Origin: CAYUNT01 sp964446285
GTDB taxonomy: Bacteria; Sumerlaeota; Sumerlaeia; SLMS01; CAYUNT01
Reading direction: 5' to 3'
Length of the DNA: 11,475 nt
Assembly: GCA_964446285.1 (NCBI GenBank)
Contig: CAYUNT010000150.1
Location: 1-11,475, forward strand
Shown: piece after piece, positions 1-7,144 of the stretch
Numbering within the stretch: the stretch's first letter is position 1
How the letters are laid out: every line of letters begins with the position of its first letter
Position numbers and translations under genes: made by a program
The notes under the pieces: model-generated
Seen by the model: the letters and a program-made list of their open reading frames with translations, nothing else
Databases searched by the model: none
What the model was told of the DNA's origin: nothing

Positions 1-1
1 C

Positions 2-46
2 TTTGGCCTCTTCAAGGCCACAGCGGGATTCTTTGCAAAAAAGTGA
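2..46 (+). CDS. possible 3' end of an upstream gene (partial)
   Basis: Reading from base 2 gives an open frame of 14 codons (FGLFKATAGFFAKK) ending at TGA 44-46. The mixed hydrophobic and basic ending is plausible for a protein C-terminus, and the exported peptidase begins 155 bases later. The stretch is too short to recognise a family or to exclude chance, so it is listed only as a possible gene end. Confidence 0.25.
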   Translation, partial: FGLFKATAGFFAKK

Positions 47-185
47 GATGCGCCCCCGGTCTTGCTTGTTCGCGTTGTCACCTTGACTCCTTCAGGCAAA
101 CCATTGACAACGCACCCAAAGGTTCAGGAGAGTTGTTGTTGGGCGGCATCCTGATCCAAGATGGAACCTCTACGTTCTCCAAGGC

Positions 186-190
186 AAGGA
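186..190 (+). promoter_or_regulatory. weak ribosome binding site for the C25 peptidase
   Basis: AAGGA lies 11 bases before the ATG at 202. The spacing is slightly long, but nothing comparable precedes the in-frame GTG at 43. Together with the signal peptide, this supports the shorter start. Confidence 0.5.
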
Positions 191-201
191 TAGTGCGATT
201 C

Positions 202-3200
202 ATGAAACGTATGCGATATTTCATGCCGGCGCCATGCGCCAGTATCCTTTTGACCCTGGCAGTATGCCTGATGGGGGTCTGGAAAGCCACCGCAGCGCCT
301 GTGCCGCCTGAGTTGTCTGCGAAGGACTATGACATTCAAGTATCGCCGCAGGGCGAGGATTCGGTAATTGTCACCATAACCCTTGGAGTTTCCCAGGATA
401 CACCCCGCCGAATCGCCAATGTCATGCTGGACACTTGTCTTTACGCGGCTCCGGATTATCTGCCGCCTGTGGAATTTCTGGATGGACGGGTTCGAGTTTA
501 CGATTCCTCAAACAATTTTGTCGAGCGTGCAAGTCTTGTGCCGGACGCCAAGGGGAGTTTTGGACCTTTGGCATCCATTGCAACACCTCGCGTGGATAAA
601 ATTGGGCTGTTCCGCGGCCACTTTATCGCCAACCTGACTTTTTCCACTGTGGCGATGACCTCGAACGCCGCCGCAGCGGTAGGCGGGGCGAATGCGCCTG
701 CCACACTAAGAAAAGTCATTGAAAAGGCATCCTGGCGGGTTCGAGTGCGTCCGGCAGCCTCGGAAGCCATGGCGGGAGGGTTCAGCCTCACTAAAAATGA
801 TCCCTGGGCGGCGGATACACTGCGGCATCTGGCGGCCAACGCCTCGATGCTTCCCAGTTTGGCGGAGGACAATCCCGCGCCCGCCGAGATCGTTCAGCGG
901 GCGGAAGCGTGGACGAAACGCCTGGAGGATGCGGCTTCGCGCATGCCGCTGCTTCGCCTGCGCGTGGCCGTCGAGGGCATCTATAAAATAGTCCCCGAAG
1001 ACCTCGCCAAGGCAGGTGTGGCGACAGAGCCGGTGGATGCCTCCTCCTTGCGGCTGATTTCGGAGGGGGAAGAAATTCCTATTATTGTAATCCCAGACGC
1101 GAAGTCGCCCGGCAAGCCATCCGCATGGAAAGCGATACTGTTTTACTCGCCTGGCGTGGACATGATCCGAGAACCGCACAAGACCTACTGGCTGGTCCTC
1201 GAGCCGGGAGGAGAAGGGCAAAAGCCTCCGTTGCGTTTGGCTGAGGATGCATGGGACGCCGCGCGAGCCAACCCGTCCGCGCGAATGCTTATAACCAAGC
1301 GCGATAAAAAGTATTTCCAATTTGAAAATTATCACCATGAATTGCCTTTCAAGGCGCTTCATGGCCGCTGGGGCTGGGCAGTGATTCCCCCCGAGGAATT
1401 TCGAGAAATGCCCATCGAGGTCCCAGAAGTCGGCAAGGCGTCGGGCCAGGCAACGCTGACATTGGAATTGTCCGCTCCCTGGAGAGCCAACAGCTATACG
1501 GCCGCCATTTACTGGAATCGCAAGAAAGCGGGCGAGGCCGTGGTGCTGCCCAAACGATCCGAATCGTATCGCTACATCCTGCCGCTGGACCAGATGCGTC
1601 CCGGCGCCAACATCCTCGGCATCGAAATGCCAGAGCCGAACAAAGATGAACAAAAGGCCCCTGTGGCGCTCTATGTGACGGATGTTCAGTTGGAGTGGGC
1701 ATCGGAGTTTGGCCCTCCGGACAACGCGGCGGCCTTCAAGACGGAAACCCCTGCAAAGATCACCACCGCGGAAACTCCCGCACTGCTCCGGCTCGCTCCA
1801 GGCAATCGCGCGCCGGAAGACGTAGTATTGATCGAGGTAAGCAACAACAAGGCGGTCCGGCGCCTCGGCATCGGCCCCGTGCAGTCGGCGGACGGAAAAC
1901 AAACGTTGTGCGCGCTCGAACCCGCCGCCGGAGAGCATCGTTACTGGATGGCCACCGCGGACACGGCATTGAAGCCTTGGCGCGTGGAGCGGCGCAATCC
2001 TCCCAGGCTGTCGCCCTCCGCCGAAGGGGTGGATTATTTGGCGATTTCCACCTCCGAACTCTTGCCCGGAGTGGAACGCCTGATTTCCGCCAAACAGCGC
2101 CAGGGAATGCGCGCGCTCTCGATGGACATCGAGGAAATTATCGACGCGTTTGGATACGGGCAAAAGTCAAGCCACGCGCTTGCGGATTTTCTGAAATATG
2201 CCTATGCGAAATGGACGCCCCCGCGGCTGTTTTACGTCTGTTTCGCGGGAGAAACGAGCGACTATCTGGCGGACTTCATGGGCGTGCCGCCCAACATCCA
2301 GGAGGACATGATCCCCAATTACGAATGGGGGCATCCGGATGCCTCGGCGCGGGGCGATTTCCCTTACAGTTATGTCTGCGGCAATGACGCCCTTGGCGAT
2401 CTGGCCATTGGGCGCATCTCCGTGGCCAGTCCGGAGGAGCTTTCCGGCGCGCTCGATAAGGCCATCGCCTATCAGGACAATCCTCCGCCCGGCGTGTGGC
2501 GCGCGCGCCATCTCTTCTTCACGGACGATGAGCCGGAATTCCGCGAGGTGGCCCTGAGCATTATTACCGATACACAAACGTCATTCACGCTGCCGCGGAC
2601 TGTATTTCTCAACGAATATCCGTATCAGCCTTACTTCCGCCACATCGAGCGGCGCACGAGCGCGGAGGCCAATGAGGCCATCCGCCAGAGCCTGGGAAGC
2701 GGCGTCGTGAGCGCGCTGTATCTCGGTCACGGCGGACTTAACATCATGTCGTCCGAAAAAATGTTCCATATCGCGGACATTCCCCTGCTGCCCGAGGGCG
2801 GACCGCCAACGTTCCTGGGAAGCGCCTCGTGCCATACGGCCTGGCTGGATTACCCCATCACGCCGTGGAAGGCGTCGATCGGAGAACTGATCGTCAAGGT
2901 TCCGCGGCGGGGAGCCATCGGGATGTTTGGCCCCGTGGCCGGAGCCAGCAGCGGAATGCACGAGGTGTTATTCAAAAACTGGTATCGGGGCGTGAATTTG
3001 AACGACATCAAGCGGACGGGCGACATTGCACTCTACGCCCAGGATGAGTTTTATCTTCAAAAACGCAGCGTTTTTGTGCCTGAGCAGTATGTATTGATTG
3101 GAGACCCGGCGCTGCCCATTCCCTCGGCTCGAAGCAAAGGCATCGAGCTGAATATCGCGCGAAAAGTTCTGATACGCGGCGTGGCGGATACCGTTCACGT

Positions 3201-5706
3201 GGAGGGCAACACCCCCTCGATCGCTTACGGCTGGGCCGATCTGACGCTTCGAGACACGGCGGGGCGCGCAATGGTTCCCGACGAACGGGTTCGCATCCGC
3301 GCTCATCGTTTCAGCGCCGATCTCGTAGTGGACGGCGTTTTGCGCGAGGAACCGCTTTACATGCGCGTGGACGGCCTCAGCCCCTCGGAAGGCAAATGGG
3401 AAATGGGTCTTGAGGAAGTGGATGTAATCCAGCCGCAAATCGAGCTGACCTACGAAACCCGCCCGCCGCTCGAGCAAATCGTGGACCCCAATCAGGGCTT
3501 TTATCTGACGGTGCACGTGAAGAATGCTTCGAAAAAAACTCTGCCAGACCTCGATATGCAAATCCGTTCTGCGGCGAAAGAAAAACCGATCCATCAGGCC
3601 ACTCGCACGCTCGAACCTGGGCAAACCTGGAGTGAGGAGATCGTGATGCGCGTCGAGCCGGATGTGAATTACTACGGAATCGAAGTGGGGCGCGCGTATG
3701 AGGAAGGCCGCTTCACCGCGGTGGCTTCGGCGCCCTTCAGCGTTCAGTTCTCGAAGGCGGCGGGGCCGGTCCAGGTTGTGGACGTGGACAGCGCGGCAGG
3801 TCCGCGCCACGACGCGCCAGGAACGTGGTTCTCACTGGTGTTTGAAAATAAATCCGATAATAACCTGAAGGAAATCATCGTTGAAGCGAGCGTGGTTCCG
3901 AATAACTTCAACTCGACGCCGACGCTGGCCTTCCAGGGAACGCTGGCCGAACTGCCCGCGCACCAGCGCCGTCCGGTGGAACTCCAATGCGATCAGCCTT
4001 ATGCCGTTGGAACGCCGCTGTCGCTGGATGTGCGCGCCGCGCTCAATGGCGAATTGCCCGAGCAAATGGCCGCCGCCGGCAAACCGCCTCAACGCGCCAC
4101 TGTGGTGGTTCGTCCACGAATCAACCTGCGCATCGTCCCCGGAAGCACAAGCCTGACACGCAAATCCGTGGTTCGGAAAGAATCCGTTTATATTCAGGGC
4201 GCGGTGGAGAACGCTGGAACCCAGACGGTTCGCAATATCCTTGTGCAGGCTTATTTCGGCACGCCCTGGGACAATTCCAAGCTGGTGACGGCGGATCCCA
4301 AGCCGGATGATGTGATCATCGAGGAACTGGCGCCCGGACAGCGAAGAAAAGTCCGGGTGCGGCTGGATGCGCCGCGCTTTATTCGCGGAACGGAAGTGTA
4401 TCTTGTGGCGAACAGCAACAAAGCCATTCCCGAAGACACTTATGATGACAATGACGCAATGGCATTCCTGTCTGTGGTGACAGAAGCCAATCTGGCCGTG
4501 GCGTCGGATGATCCGCCGACCACCCCCATCCTGGCAGTCCCGGGCCAGGAAATGAAACTTTTCTTTAATGTGACAAACACCAACCCTTATGAATACGCCA
4601 AGGCATGCGACTATCGCGTCGAGGTCAAGCAGCCGGGCCAGGATTGGGAACCGGCCGGAGGCGTGCAGCCTTTGCGCGCGATCGGCGGGGGCAAAAAAGT
4701 GCACGCCGTCGCGCGGTGGATTCCCACGGGGCGCGAGACTCTTGCCCGCATTTTCGTGAACACAGACCGCTTTGTTCTCGAGTCCATCACAGATGACAAC
4801 GCAACGGTGTATCCGATCCTTTCTTCGCTCGATGTGGCGTGGAAATCCGGCGGTGAGGGAGATCGTCCGAGTTCACAGCGGATATGGAAGCTGTCGGACC
4901 TGTTCGAACGGCTGTTTTTCACAAATTCCGCGTTCCAGCCTACGGGCTTGGTCACATACAAGCCGCCGCGAGAGTTCCTGAATCCCGATGTGCGGCTGGC
5001 CGACCCCATAACGAGCGGCGGATTCACCGTATTCAAAAGAAGCGCCGAGATTCCGGAGAATCAGTGGGGAGTGTTCCCGCTGGCTTTGCGGGCCGTTCCA
5101 GGCAGCCGGCCGCCCACCGTGGCATTCCGGCTGAAGGCGCCTGCCAACGCGCACACAAATCTGTTCGATGTGTATCTGCACATGCCTCAGATCAAGACCA
5201 TGAACGACGGAAAATCCAATGGCAAGATTCTCGCCCGCTTCGGCGGCGAGAGCGAAATGCGGCTCTTTGACTCGCTGGCGTCTCCCATTCCGTATTTGTA
5301 TGCGGGCAGCTATCAAATCGGCTCGGACGGCTTGCTGGCGGAATTTGGCAAGCCCGAGGACGATTCCTACGCGGAGGTGATGGGTATTCAACTGGTTCCG
5401 CGCATGGGAATTATCACGTCTCCGGCCATGCGGTTCCCGGCGGATACCAAGCCTTTCAAGGCGGGCATCGATGCCGATACTCCCCCTGGCACAAGCGTGG
5501 TTGTGGCCGGACGCTGGGGGCACGAAGAACGCAGCGGGATGATTTGGAGCAATTGGGAAACTTTGGCGCAAGTGCCAGCGGCGCGAGAGTCGATGCCGCG
5601 CGCCAATCCCAGCGACACTTACTTCCAACTGGAAGTCCGCCTGATTGCCACAAAGACAGACACCCCCTCGCTGCGAGAAGTAACACTGACTGAATCCGCG
5701 AAATAA
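202..5706 (+). CDS. exported gingipain-like (C25) cysteine peptidase with CARDB-like tail
   Basis: The product is probably a secreted or surface cysteine peptidase of the gingipain family (caspase-like fold); its substrate is unknown. The start at 202 is chosen because it gives a clean signal peptide (basic MKRMR, hydrophobic residues 13-27, likely cleavage after ATA or ATAA near residue 31) and has AAGGA 11 bases upstream. A longer GTG start at 43 would add 53 residues without a signal. Residues about 251-400 resemble the gingipain N-terminal beta domain (GIYKI, then YWLVLEPGG). The peptidase domain spans about 611-972, from VDYLAIS through the FGYGQKSSHALADFLKYAY segment to IGDPALPIP. Catalytic candidates are His843 in YLGHGG and Cys877 in GSASCHTA, 34 residues apart, close to the 33 of gingipains. 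Beta-sandwich segments follow at about 1077-1187, 1188-1305, 1306-1427 (the clearest CARDB-like unit) and 1429-1545. Residues 1546-1834 are unassigned. No C-terminal membrane anchor or type IX sorting domain is apparent. The family assignment is firm; activity is inferred. Confidence 0.9.
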   Translation: MKRMRYFMPAPCASILLTLAVCLMGVWKATAAPVPPELSAKDYDIQVSPQGEDSVIVTITLGVSQDTPRRIANVMLDTCLYAAPDYLPPVEFLDGRVRVYDSSNNFVERASLVPDAKGSFGPLASIATPRVDKIGLFRGHFIANLTFSTVAMTSNAAAAVGGANAPATLRKVIEKASWRVRVRPAASEAMAGGFSLTKNDPWAADTLRHLAANASMLPSLAEDNPAPAEIVQRAEAWTKRLEDAASRMPLLRLRVAVEGIYKIVPEDLAKAGVATEPVDASSLRLISEGEEIPIIVIPDAKSPGKPSAWKAILFYSPGVDMIREPHKTYWLVLEPGGEGQKPPLRLAEDAWDAARANPSARMLITKRDKKYFQFENYHHELPFKALHGRWGWAVIPPEEFREMPIEVPEVGKASGQATLTLELSAPWRANSYTAAIYWNRKKAGEAVVLPKRSESYRYILPLDQMRPGANILGIEMPEPNKDEQKAPVALYVTDVQLEWASEFGPPDNAAAFKTETPAKITTAETPALLRLAPGNRAPEDVVLIEVSNNKAVRRLGIGPVQSADGKQTLCALEPAAGEHRYWMATADTALKPWRVERRNPPRLSPSAEGVDYLAISTSELLPGVERLISAKQRQGMRALSMDIEEIIDAFGYGQKSSHALADFLKYAYAKWTPPRLFYVCFAGETSDYLADFMGVPPNIQEDMIPNYEWGHPDASARGDFPYSYVCGNDALGDLAIGRISVASPEELSGALDKAIAYQDNPPPGVWRARHLFFTDDEPEFREVALSIITDTQTSFTLPRTVFLNEYPYQPYFRHIERRTSAEANEAIRQSLGSGVVSALYLGHGGLNIMSSEKMFHIADIPLLPEGGPPTFLGSASCHTAWLDYPITPWKASIGELIVKVPRRGAIGMFGPVAGASSGMHEVLFKNWYRGVNLNDIKRTGDIALYAQDEFYLQKRSVFVPEQYVLIGDPALPIPSARSKGIELNIARKVLIRGVADTVHVEGNTPSIAYGWADLTLRDTAGRAMVPDERVRIRAHRFSADLVVDGVLREEPLYMRVDGLSPSEGKWEMGLEEVDVIQPQIELTYETRPPLEQIVDPNQGFYLTVHVKNASKKTLPDLDMQIRSAAKEKPIHQATRTLEPGQTWSEEIVMRVEPDVNYYGIEVGRAYEEGRFTAVASAPFSVQFSKAAGPVQVVDVDSAAGPRHDAPGTWFSLVFENKSDNNLKEIIVEASVVPNNFNSTPTLAFQGTLAELPAHQRRPVELQCDQPYAVGTPLSLDVRAALNGELPEQMAAAGKPPQRATVVVRPRINLRIVPGSTSLTRKSVVRKESVYIQGAVENAGTQTVRNILVQAYFGTPWDNSKLVTADPKPDDVIIEELAPGQRRKVRVRLDAPRFIRGTEVYLVANSNKAIPEDTYDDNDAMAFLSVVTEANLAVASDDPPTTPILAVPGQEMKLFFNVTNTNPYEYAKACDYRVEVKQPGQDWEPAGGVQPLRAIGGGKKVHAVARWIPTGRETLARIFVNTDRFVLESITDDNATVYPILSSLDVAWKSGGEGDRPSSQRIWKLSDLFERLFFTNSAFQPTGLVTYKPPREFLNPDVRLADPITSGGFTVFKRSAEIPENQWGVFPLALRAVPGSRPPTVAFRLKAPANAHTNLFDVYLHMPQIKTMNDGKSNGKILARFGGESEMRLFDSLASPIPYLYAGSYQIGSDGLLAEFGKPEDDSYAEVMGIQLVPRMGIITSPAMRFPADTKPFKAGIDADTPPGTSVVVAGRWGHEERSGMIWSNWETLAQVPAARESMPRANPSDTYFQLEVRLIATKTDTPSLREVTLTESAK

Positions 5707-5731
5707 TACCCTTTCCCTGGATTCCGTTTTC

Positions 5732-5790
5732 AATCGCCTGTCACGGTATTCGCGAAAAGAGCGAAGTCCGCGACAGGCGATTTCCTTTTC
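5732..5790 (+). terminator. two-tier hairpin terminator after the C25 peptidase gene
   Basis: AATCGCCTGTC (5732-5742) pairs perfectly with GACAGGCGATT (5772-5782). Inside it, CGG 5744-5746 pairs with CCG 5768-5770 and TTCGC 5749-5753 pairs with GCGAA 5761-5765, closing a 7-base loop. The stem runs into a T-rich stretch (TTTCCTTTTC). It starts 26 bases after the stop codon, as expected for a rho-independent terminator reading rightwards. Confidence 0.8.
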
Positions 5791-5797
5791 ACAGCAT

Positions 5798-5833
5798 GGA
5801 TTTTTCGCAGCGGTGTTCCGCCCGCTGCGATCC
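5798..5833. other. second hairpin between convergent genes
   Basis: CGCAGCGG (5806-5813) pairs with CCGCTGCG (5822-5829) around an 8-base loop. GGAT/ATCC extends the stem past a TTTT bulge. It lies between the ends of the convergent peptidase and HAD genes. Neither strand has a T-run on its 3' side, so it is not a standard terminator. It may add to the block on convergent transcription or protect a 3' end. Confidence 0.5.
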
Positions 5834-5899
5834 ACACCACCAGGCATCCTTCCCGCCCTCGGAGGGGAATTGGGCTATGGAATTCCAAATAGGCAGGCG

Positions 5900-6685
5900 T
5901 CACACCGAGGCTTCGGACGCGTCTCCATACACGCCCTCGCGGCGGAACCAGGCGTCGAGGCTTTCAGGACTGTCGAAGAGCGCGTGGGCCTCGCGGCGCG
6001 CATCGGCATCCTGGCCGGCGCGGCTGTCTGGATGCCCCCAAAGAACCAGCAGCGCCTTTGCGCCCGCGGAACGCGCGGCCCGGACGTCCGCCAGCATGTC
6101 GCCCACCATCGCCATTTGCGCGGGGCGGCAGCCTGCCTGGCTGGCAATTCGAAGCAACGGCTCCGGGTCCGGCTTGTTGCTATGAACGTCATCGCCAGTC
6201 ATAACGAATCGAAAACAGGCATCCAATCCAAGATGACGAAGCGTCATAGTTGTTGTAACCCGCCCCTTGCCGGTGCAAAGCCCAAGCGCGATGCCCGCAT
6301 TCGCCAGGCGATCTAGAATGGCGCAAACGCCCGCATAGGGGACAAGCCCGCGCAAGCCTTCCTCATAGGCTTCGTAAAACCGCTGGATGACAGATTCGCT
6401 GCGCGGCCCAGGAAACAGGCGGCGCATCAGGTTTTCTTCCGTTGGGCCAAAATACGCAACCACATCGGATTTGGAATGCTGGCGGCCCATTTCCACTCCG
6501 GCGGATTGATTGAAGGCTTGAACGATGGCATCGAGCGTATCGACAAGCGTATTGTCGAGATCAAAGACAACAAGCCGCAGCGCGTGCGGCTCCTCGCGCC
6601 GGCGGCGCGCAGAAAAGGTGGTGGAAGATTTCATCCGGAGTTTCTTATTGTCTGGACTGATTGAACTATCGTCATTTATGGTCAT
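5900..6685 (-). CDS. HAD-superfamily phosphatase, phosphoglycolate phosphatase-like
   Basis: The product is a cytosolic hydrolase of the haloacid dehalogenase superfamily (subfamily I, alpha-helical cap), most like phosphoglycolate phosphatase and related small-metabolite phosphatases. All four motifs are visible: motif I VVFDLDNT with nucleophile Asp42 and Asp44, motif II LCTG with Thr138, motif III NKPDPEP with Lys171, and motif IV MVGDMLAD with Asp196 and Asp200. The cap lies at about residues 55-120 and includes YFGPTEENLMRRLF. At 261 residues it is somewhat longer than typical because of about 35 residues before motif I that include a basic RRRR run. The start at 6685 follows an in-frame TGA and has AAGGTG 10 bases upstream. 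An internal ATG at 6634 would give a more usual N-terminus but lacks a clear ribosome binding site. The gene diverges from the cohesin-like gene and converges on the peptidase gene. The exact substrate cannot be read from the sequence. Confidence 0.9.
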   Translation of the reverse strand: MTINDDSSISPDNKKLRMKSSTTFSARRRREEPHALRLVVFDLDNTLVDTLDAIVQAFNQSAGVEMGRQHSKSDVVAYFGPTEENLMRRLFPGPRSESVIQRFYEAYEEGLRGLVPYAGVCAILDRLANAGIALGLCTGKGRVTTTMTLRHLGLDACFRFVMTGDDVHSNKPDPEPLLRIASQAGCRPAQMAMVGDMLADVRAARSAGAKALLVLWGHPDSRAGQDADARREAHALFDSPESLDAWFRREGVYGDASEASV

Positions 6686-6695
6686 TATTCACATT

Positions 6696-6702
6696 CACCT
6701 TG
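6696..6702 (-). promoter_or_regulatory. ribosome binding site of the HAD phosphatase gene
   Basis: On the minus strand CAAGGTG ends 10 bases before the ATG at 6685 and supports that start over the internal ATG at 6634. An even more purine-rich run (AGGAGGAAGGAG) lies further upstream, near 6712-6723. It has no in-frame start at normal spacing. Confidence 0.5.
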
Positions 6703-6731
6703 ATTTTTTTGGCTCCTTCCTCCTGCGGAAA

Positions 6732-6760
6732 ATAATCGCAGAGCCAAGGTGTTTTGTCTA
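6732..6760 (-). promoter_or_regulatory. candidate sigma70 promoter of the HAD phosphatase gene
   Basis: On the minus strand, TAGACA (6755-6760, five of six matches to TTGACA) is followed after 17 bases by GATTAT (6732-6737, four of six matches to TATAAT). Transcription would begin near 6725, about 40 bases before the start codon. The -10 element is modest, so this is tentative. Confidence 0.4.
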
Positions 6761-6815
6761 TGGAGATGCGGGGCAAATGGGCCGGCGCAAAAAAACAAGC
6801 GAGGTTGAAAAAGGC

Positions 6816-6844
6816 GTGACAGGCGGCGCTATTCGGTATATAAA
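6816..6844 (+). promoter_or_regulatory. candidate sigma70 promoter of the cohesin-like gene
   Basis: GTGACA (6816-6821) and TATAAA (6839-6844) each match the consensus at five of six bases, with an ideal 17-base spacer. They sit in a locally A+T-rich stretch (TATATAAATATAAA) that stands out from the G+C-rich surroundings. Transcription would start near 6851, leaving a leader of about 294 nt. No better promoter is seen closer to the gene. Confidence 0.55.
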
Positions 6845-6850
6845 TATAAA

Positions 6851-7144
6851 TGAGTGGTGCGCCAAAGGTTCTTTTGTGCACGAGGCCCCAATCCTCACAC
6901 AAGAAAAGCCGGAAGCGGAGCAAAAAAAGTCGAGGGGGAAGGCAGAATGCGCGAGGAAAGCAATTCGGCTCTTTTTCTCTTGCCACACCGGGTGTCTTTG
7001 GGGTGTTCTACCAATTGAAAAAGCGGGGTTTGGGCCGCTGCTGTTTTCAGTTGTGATGCACATCTTCCCATTTCCCCGGCGCGCTTCTCTTCGCGAGAGC
7101 GGAATTTTCTCCACTCCATCATCCTCAGGGCGGGGGTTAACAGA
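6851..7144 (+). other. long putative 5' leader of the cohesin-like gene, with hairpin
   Basis: This gene-free stretch is the presumed untranslated leader. It contains a clear hairpin at 7012-7053: CAATTGAAAA pairs with TTTTCAGTTG (one G-U pair), then AGCGG pairs with CCGCT, with a 4-base bulge (GCTG) on the 3' side and an 8-base loop. No T-run follows, so it is not a terminator. A weaker hairpin lies at about 7080-7100 (CGCTTCTC/GAGAGCG with one bulge). AGCCG at 6907-6911 can pair over a distance with CGGCT at 6966-6970. I do not recognise a known riboswitch class. Confidence 0.45.
7132..7136 (+). promoter_or_regulatory. G-rich ribosome binding site of the cohesin-like gene
   Basis: GGGGG lies 8 bases before the ATG at 7145. 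It is at the right distance but is not the usual AGGAGG. It is the only purine-rich element near the start. Confidence 0.4.

Noticed and set aside
104..132. TTGACA at 104-109 as a promoter for the peptidase gene
   Set aside because: No acceptable -10 sequence lies 15-19 bases downstream, so I do not call a promoter in 47-201.
43..201. N-terminal extension of the peptidase gene from a GTG at 43
   Set aside because: It would bury the signal peptide behind 53 residues, has no ribosome binding site, and overlaps the possible stop of an upstream gene. The ATG at 202 fits better.
706..2163. 485-residue open frame on the minus strand inside the peptidase gene
   Set aside because: It is antisense to a clearly conserved peptidase, rich in His/Arg/Gly as expected from reading G+C-rich codons backwards, and shows no recognisable domain.
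3832..4704. 290-residue minus-strand open frame opposite the CARDB-like region
   Set aside because: It is a shadow of the conserved forward frame with atypical composition and no domain or start signals.
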